A stretch of DNA of 60,742 bases, from contig CAZHRW010000176.1 in the NCBI GenBank assembly GCA_964535025.1, forward strand, positions 1 to 60,742, given 5' to 3'. The stretch is from JAAYZK01 sp964535025 (GTDB lineage: Bacteria; Planctomycetota; Phycisphaerae; SM23-33; FEN-1343). A model generated the notes under the pieces. It saw nothing but the letters and a program-made list of their open reading frames with translations. It did no database searches and was not told the DNA's origin. Made by a program: the position numbers and the translations under genes. Positions 56,761-60,742 of the stretch are shown piece after piece (the first letter of the stretch is position 1; every line of letters begins with the position of its first letter).

Positions 56761-57204
56761 TCAGCGAGCTCCAGAGATCTCGACACGGTACCTCTCGGCG
56801 GACCCCTGCAGACTCGAGCAGGAATACGCCTTGGTTTCCTGAGAACGCAACACAACCGTCTCAATCGCCGACTCATCGACTTGGGCCCCATCGGCGGTGA
56901 AAAATTTCGTTTGAACATCAAGACGCTGCATGTGGTCGGTTCGATTGCGCAAGGCAATCTCCACATTCATGAAGCCGGTCGGCGTTGTCGTCTTAACATT
57001 CCGATCGACAGCGATCTTCGACTGTTTCTCCCACGGCAGCCACGCCGTCCAGTTAGTGATCGATCTATCCAGTATGAGCACTGTATTGTATGGAATGGAC
57101 ACATCAGCATTAGAGATGGCAACTGACGGTCCCTCGGTCCTGCATCCGGCGAGGATGGGCACGCTCAACACCGCCGTAACAACGAAGACCCTGAATGAGG
57201 TCAT
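56761..57204 (-). CDS. YcfL-like (DUF1425) lipoprotein
   Basis: A 147-residue lipoprotein (MTSFRVFVVTAVLSVPILAGC, lipobox LAGC). The domain NWTAWLPWEKQSKIAVDRN... and FMNVEIALRNRTDHMQRLDVQTKFF resembles YcfL. In E. coli ycfL is next to lpoB. Here it is the last gene of a four-gene unit, 14 bp after the lpoB-like gene. Its role in the envelope is unknown. Confidence 0.6.
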   Translation of the reverse strand: MTSFRVFVVTAVLSVPILAGCRTEGPSVAISNADVSIPYNTVLILDRSITNWTAWLPWEKQSKIAVDRNVKTTTPTGFMNVEIALRNRTDHMQRLDVQTKFFTADGAQVDESAIETVVLRSQETKAYSCSSLQGSAERYRVEISGAR

Positions 57205-57218
57205 GGCTCTGTCTCCTC

Positions 57219-57848
57219 TTATCGATAGATTGTGGCCGTACTGGCAACCTTTTTGAATTCGTACCGGTCGGACCAGACGATCCGACCTGACCCACGTTCG
57301 ATAAGCTCGAAAGTGATCAGAAAATAAGAACTCCTGGCCCCAGTGGCGGGAACGACTTTTGATATTGAACGGATAGCGCCGCCAAGGCGGTAGTCCCAGC
57401 CCAGTCTCGTGGAGGGCGAGACAACGGCCCCGGCTGTCACGTTGCCACTGGCCTCGGAAGCCCGCTCAGTCTCAATCATGTCGTCATAGTTGCGGCCCAG
57501 CACCTCGAAACGACCGCCGGAGACTTTTTGCAGATCAACGCGAAGGTAATCGGTGAACAAGGCCTTATCGATAATCTGCGTGCTCTCGTTCACGAAGTAC
57601 TGTTCGTCAAGCACGATTCGAGGTGCTCCGTTAGCTCCGACGATCTGCGGCGTGTTCATGATGGATCTCGCCATTCGATCGGCTGCGGCCCGCAGTTCTT
57701 TGGAGTCGATGCCGCAGCCCGGCAGAGGCTGGGACGGCGGGTCGACGAATGTGGAACTGCCTCCAGGGCGATTCTGGATGCGCGCACAGCTGGGCATCAC
57801 AAGCAGGACAAGTGCGACCAGAAGGGTGAAGACGGTTCTTGTTCTCAT
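57219..57848 (-). CDS. lpoB: LpoB-like penicillin-binding protein activator lipoprotein
   Basis: A 209-residue lipoprotein (MRTRTVFTLLVALVLLVMPSCARI). ELRAAADRMARSIMNTPQI, IVLDEQYFVNESTQIIDKALFTDYLRVDLQ and the closing FELIERGSGRIVWSDRYEFKK match LpoB/PF13036 proteins, which activate the class A penicillin-binding protein PBP1B. The ATG at 57848 is the last before the signal peptide. It is flanked by the COG3014-like (33 bp) and YcfL-like genes. Bacteria that make little or atypical peptidoglycan would be notable hosts. Confidence 0.65.
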   Translation of the reverse strand: MRTRTVFTLLVALVLLVMPSCARIQNRPGGSSTFVDPPSQPLPGCGIDSKELRAAADRMARSIMNTPQIVGANGAPRIVLDEQYFVNESTQIIDKALFTDYLRVDLQKVSGGRFEVLGRNYDDMIETERASEASGNVTAGAVVSPSTRLGWDYRLGGAIRSISKVVPATGARSSYFLITFELIERGSGRIVWSDRYEFKKVASTATIYR

Positions 57849-57881
57849 AGCAGCATCTCCTGACGGGACGAGACGCCCCAC

Positions 57882-59150
57882 CTAGCGCGGGAACCATGCC
57901 AGCGCTATCGTAGGCCTCTCACCCGACGTCGCAGGTATCACAAAGGAACCTTGAGCGATTGCCTTATCGGCAATGTTTCGCAACTCGACCTGCACGGTGT
58001 CCCCAGGCTGCAGAGTGTTGCTGACCCATACATAGAAGTACCCGGGAATAGCCCCGACCTGTCGACTATCCGCATCGATGTCGATCTTTGTACTGCCATC
58101 AATGGCCGCCGCCGCGGCCAGTTGTATGGCCAAGCCTATCGGCCCGCCGACCGCGCCCGCCACGCCAAGCCCCACTGACCCAATCCCCTGAAGGTGCTGC
58201 CGGCTACGTTCGCGAGCGCGGATCATATCGTCGACGTTCCGTCGGCCGCGCGTAACTGCTTGAATATACACGCTGTCAGTCAGCCAAGCTGGGCAGCCCT
58301 CGACGTGCACGCTGGCCACCTTGGATTCTGCCGCCTCGTACATCAGTTGCCCTTGCCCGTACTTGACCGGAGGGGATCCGGCGCAGACGACCACGATGGT
58401 GAGACCCTTTGCGCCTAACCGAGCCAACGATTCGGTGTCCACCCAGCCTGCGTCATCGTATGTATCAGAGTATGTCGCTGCTATCATCTTAATGTGGTCG
58501 TCGGCGCGAACGTCGCTTCCGTAGAGCCGGAACGAGAGCGTCGTGAGTATGTCGGCGGTCAGCCAATTCGAGCGCATCTCGTCCTGCGTGGACATGGCAT
58601 CGGCAAGCGTGGCCTGAAGAAAGCAGCTCTTGGCGTTCTCGGGGTCGTTCTTCGCCAAGTAGACCAAGCCTCGGAAGATGTAGATTGCGGCGGTCTCGTG
58701 TGGTTCTCCCGCAAACGCCTTGGCGCGTTCCGAACCACCAGTGCCACGTACGCGGGATGTCTGGGATTCGTCGGCAGCGATTGCCTCTGACAGTTCCAGC
58801 GCACGATCGAGTGCGCGGGCCGCTATGTCCATTTCATTGGCGTAGCACGCCAGGATGCCGCAATCTGCCGCCCTTATAACCCCATATTGCCATGAGTCCT
58901 CGGCCATTCGGCTCTCCAGAAGGCGCAATGGGGGAGCAAGCTTCGCGACCTTCTGTTCGCTCCCCAGCAGGGCCACATGGAGGGGGTACACGCGCGACCC
59001 GTCGTAGGGGTCGACAAGGCGCAGGTCGCCACTGTTGACAGCTCGGTTGCTGCTGACCCAGAGTCCACAGCCTGAGCAAGCGACCAGGACCGTGCAGCAC
59101 AGCCCCAGAGCCAGCATGAGGCGAGACGCCGATGGAGGCGCGTAGATCAT
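57882..59150 (-). CDS. COG3014-like lipoprotein with TPR-like region
   Basis: A 422-residue lipoprotein (MIYAPPSASRLMLALGLCCT; lipobox CSGC/SGC near residue 28). The middle has repeat-like helices (AADCGILACYANEMDIAARALDRALE; YIFRGLVYLAKNDPENAKSCFLQATLADA). The C-terminal half carries AYKL-like beta structure ending QVELRNIADKAIAQGSFVIPA. The layout and adjacency to lpoB and ycfL match the COG3014 family seen next to these genes in proteobacteria. It starts with an ATGA overlap with the upstream lipoprotein gene. The function is unknown. Confidence 0.6.
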   Translation of the reverse strand: MIYAPPSASRLMLALGLCCTVLVACSGCGLWVSSNRAVNSGDLRLVDPYDGSRVYPLHVALLGSEQKVAKLAPPLRLLESRMAEDSWQYGVIRAADCGILACYANEMDIAARALDRALELSEAIAADESQTSRVRGTGGSERAKAFAGEPHETAAIYIFRGLVYLAKNDPENAKSCFLQATLADAMSTQDEMRSNWLTADILTTLSFRLYGSDVRADDHIKMIAATYSDTYDDAGWVDTESLARLGAKGLTIVVVCAGSPPVKYGQGQLMYEAAESKVASVHVEGCPAWLTDSVYIQAVTRGRRNVDDMIRARERSRQHLQGIGSVGLGVAGAVGGPIGLAIQLAAAAAIDGSTKIDIDADSRQVGAIPGYFYVWVSNTLQPGDTVQVELRNIADKAIAQGSFVIPATSGERPTIALAWFPR

Positions 59151-59770
59151 TGTGCCTGTGCTACCACATCCGGCATGACTTTAGCCATCAGGTCAGCCAT
59201 TGCCGCCTGGAATATCCTCTCATACTCTGCGGCTGTCCCCACGCCCAACCCTCCTTTGTGGATACCGACATACTCCTTGCTCGCGACCGGAGCGCCATTC
59301 CTGTGAACGATGATGTTTACCTTCAGTGTGCAGACTTGGCCGCCGAAGAACTTCATCTTGGAATAGCATTCACTCAGCGAACCGCTTATGCCTAGCTCAC
59401 AGTCAGGTGGCAGCGCTGTGACCTGAAGGGGCTGGAAACCGTGTTGATGAAGCTCTTTCGTAAGAGCATCGGTAATCCACGGACTCAGGTCCATCGACTT
59501 CGATACGACCGTGGCCGTCCTTATGTTGTAACCGTTGACGACGTCGCCGATCTCCCGGCCTTTGTCGTCGCGCAGCCGGCGATTCTGACAGACGTCCTGG
59601 ATTGGGGCCAGGTAGACTGCAATCCCGTTGCCTTGACTGGAGACCGCTGGCGTCGGGGTATAGCTCAGCGCGACCACGCGGTCACCAAACGCACACCCGA
59701 CGCATGACAACGAAAGCCCGATCAGTGCAATGACGTGAATACTGTGGATCCTCTTCCCTGCAAGAACCAT
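59147..59770 (-). CDS. YajG-like lipoprotein, first gene of the operon
   Basis: A 207-residue lipoprotein (MVLAGKRIHSIHVIALIGLS, lipobox LSCVGC). The domain DLSPWITDALTKELHQHGFQPLQV and ELGISGSLSECYSKMKFFGGQVCTLKVNIIV resembles small YajG-like assembly lipoproteins. SD sequence GAGGAG precedes the ATG. It overlaps the next gene by ATGA, so translation is coupled. The 5' end abuts the IS3 orfA remnant. Confidence 0.55.
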   Translation of the reverse strand: MVLAGKRIHSIHVIALIGLSLSCVGCAFGDRVVALSYTPTPAVSSQGNGIAVYLAPIQDVCQNRRLRDDKGREIGDVVNGYNIRTATVVSKSMDLSPWITDALTKELHQHGFQPLQVTALPPDCELGISGSLSECYSKMKFFGGQVCTLKVNIIVHRNGAPVASKEYVGIHKGGLGVGTAAEYERIFQAAMADLMAKVMPDVVAQAQ

Positions 59771-59873
59771 TCTTCGTCTCCTCGAAGGAAAACCGGTGCA
59801 AGCCGCCTGGTACAGGTCAGTCGGCGCACAAACCGCGAAATGCAACGCCGCCTAGCGGATCCCCGTTGGACCC

Positions 59874-59902
59874 AATATAATAAGACGAGAAAGACGCAAC
59901 AA
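59874..59902 (-). promoter_or_regulatory. Possible promoter for the four-lipoprotein operon
   Basis: TTGTTG (59902-59897) and TATATT (59879-59874) lie 17 bp apart, about 100 bp before the first gene, just downstream of the IS3 orfA remnant. The -35 is a weak match. Confidence 0.35.
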
Positions 59903-59929
59903 GTCCGAACCCATTCAGTCCTCCCCAAG

Positions 59930-60318
59930 ACTTTTTTTAGACGGACGTGGCCCTCCATCAACTCGGCGATGACCTCGTCCTTGCGGGCCAGCTTGGCCGC
60001 GAGCTTCTCGACCCGCTCTTTGAGCCGGCGACTCTTGGCGTCGCCGGCCGAACGCCGACTCTCGAAGGCGGCCGGGCCGTTCTCGAAGAACTCCTTCTGC
60101 CAGCGGTAGAAAGCCGTGGGATTGCGGGCGTGCTTGTCGCAGACCTGAGAGACCGCAGCTTTCTCGACCAGATGCTCCTTCAAGATCGCCACCTTCTGCT
60201 GGGCTGTGAACCGCCGTCGAACGCGCTTCTGCGCGTCACCCATGGACATCTCCTTCCCGCTTGGTCGTACTATCTAACCGAAGCGGGCCGGATGTCCAAC
60301 TCCGACTGAACCTTTACA
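59930..60318 (-). mobile_element. IS3-family orfA remnant
   Basis: The left end looks like TGTAAAGGTTCAGTCGGAG (60318 downward). orfA begins at 60243 (MGDAQKRVRRRFTAQQKVAIL). It has the HTH (KAAVSQVCDKHARNPTAFYRWQ) and a leucine-zipper-like coiled coil, ending RLKKVLG. The slippery heptamer A7G at 59935-59942 is where -1 frameshifting would join orfB, but no orfB follows. The continuous frame runs on into unrelated DNA. So it is a broken copy, cut between orfA and orfB. Confidence 0.65.
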
Positions 60319-60431
60319 CCGTCGCAAACCCCGGACGAAACCCATTGTCGGAAAGGCCTATGTGAATTTACCACGACTGCGGACATGCGTCAAACAGAAA
60401 ACGGGACAATCTGGTTCGTTCTGGTTCGTTC

Positions 60432-60491
60432 GGGTAGAGTCGAGATGTGGCGCGGTGGCGACAGGAACGGGGAGTGGCCGTTGACCGGCGG
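60432..60491. repeat. Dispersed repeat copy 4
   Basis: Inverted relative to copies 1-3: GGGTAGAGTCGAGATGTGGC, then GCGGTGGCGAC, then AGGAACGGGGAGTGGCC and GTTGACCGGCGGC. It is joined to the 3' end region of the second group II intron. Copy 1 matches it over the whole 60 bp. Confidence 0.65.
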
Positions 60492-60597
60492 CTTTCGCCG
60501 TGTGCCGGTGCCTCAGTCCGTTCGATAACTCCGTCTCCACATCCCGCTCATCGAACCGGACGTGCGGTTTTCCCGCATCCGGCTCTCGGACAAGGAC

Positions 60598-60742
60598 TCA
60601 TGCGTTCGCACACGGATAGCGACGCGGAAGCCGCGGCAGACGCACCAGGCCGTATCGCTCGGCCAGGTGACGGTCGGAGTATCGTGAATCCCCGCCACTG
60701 TCCACCTTATGCTTCTCGCACAGCCACCGGCGGAGCCGCGTC
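60598..60742 (-). CDS. Group II intron reverse transcriptase/maturase, C-terminus (partial)
   Basis: Only the last 47 residues are inside the window (RLRRWLCEKHKVDSGGDSRY, then SDRHLAERYGLVRLPRLPRR and the stop after CANA). This is the typical end of group II intron-encoded proteins. It stops 13 bp before domain V, as in bacterial introns whose ORF lies in domain IV. Confidence 0.8.
   Translation of the reverse strand, partial: TRLRRWLCEKHKVDSGGDSRYSDRHLAERYGLVRLPRLPRRYPCANA

Larger units (their letters stand above)
60428..60742 (-). mobile_element. Second group II intron, 3' end (runs off window)
   Basis: Domain V at 60585-60553 is near perfect (GAGCCGGATGCGG - GAAA - ACCGCACGTCCGGTTC), with the AGC catalytic triad. 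Downstream the sequence GATGAGCGGGATGTGGAG continues toward the 3' end. The exact 3' splice site is not resolved; 60428 is the far limit, based on the CTACC-N-AAC pattern seen also in the first intron. The intron protein gene is immediately upstream, at the window edge. Confidence 0.7.

Overview
This GC-rich window most likely comes from a planctomycete (Planctomycetota, plausibly Phycisphaerae-like). Support for this: a giant surface protein with an N-terminal LESRILLDG motif and C-terminal dockerin-like repeats, a PEP-CTERM-like tail, an EF-Tu with a lineage-type switch I region, no L30 gene in the spc cluster, and a DUF6655-type lipoprotein. The assignment is inference from the sequence alone.

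Left edge (1-2700): the 3' end of a diversity-generating retroelement (DGR). A reverse transcriptase with IGNLTSQ and YCDD motifs is cut by the window edge. It is followed by, and overlaps, an AAC-rich template repeat that would encode the C-terminal tip of a formylglycine-generating-enzyme/C-type-lectin-like fold, and then an intrinsic terminator. Next come an odd tRNA-Leu, a frameshifted NUDIX gene and an intergenic array of AT-rich elements spaced about 21 bp apart.

Core (2700-39600), all on the minus strand: about 34 kb of continuous information-processing genes in the order tRNA-Tyr, tRNA-Gly, tRNA-Thr, tuf, rpmG, tRNA-Trp, secE, nusG, rplKAJL, rpoBC, rpsL, rpsG, fusA, rpsJ, the S10/spc/alpha ribosomal genes with secY, adk and map, then rpoA and rplQ. 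A promoter lies before the tRNAs, internal promoters are visible before rpoB and rpsJ, and terminators follow rpsG and rplQ. A HIT hydrolase and a GT2 glycosyltransferase/endonuclease III pair lie downstream.

Middle (39700-52800): an orphan PEP-CTERM-like peptide, a DUF378 membrane protein, a tandem pair of tiny Flp-pilin-like proteins, an AsmA-like giant with a DUF6655-like lipoprotein, an MFS exporter, a multi-pass membrane protein, and a 1784-residue secreted protein with TolB-like repeats and dockerin-like calcium loops.

Right part (52800-60742): an accessory island. It holds a polysaccharide deacetylase, a frameshifted REP-associated (RAYT) transposase with REP-like repeats, poly-G tracts, an ORF-less group II intron, four copies of a dispersed repeat, a four-gene envelope lipoprotein operon (YajG-like, COG3014-like, LpoB-like, YcfL-like), an IS3 orfA remnant, and the 3' end of a second group II intron with its maturase C-terminus.
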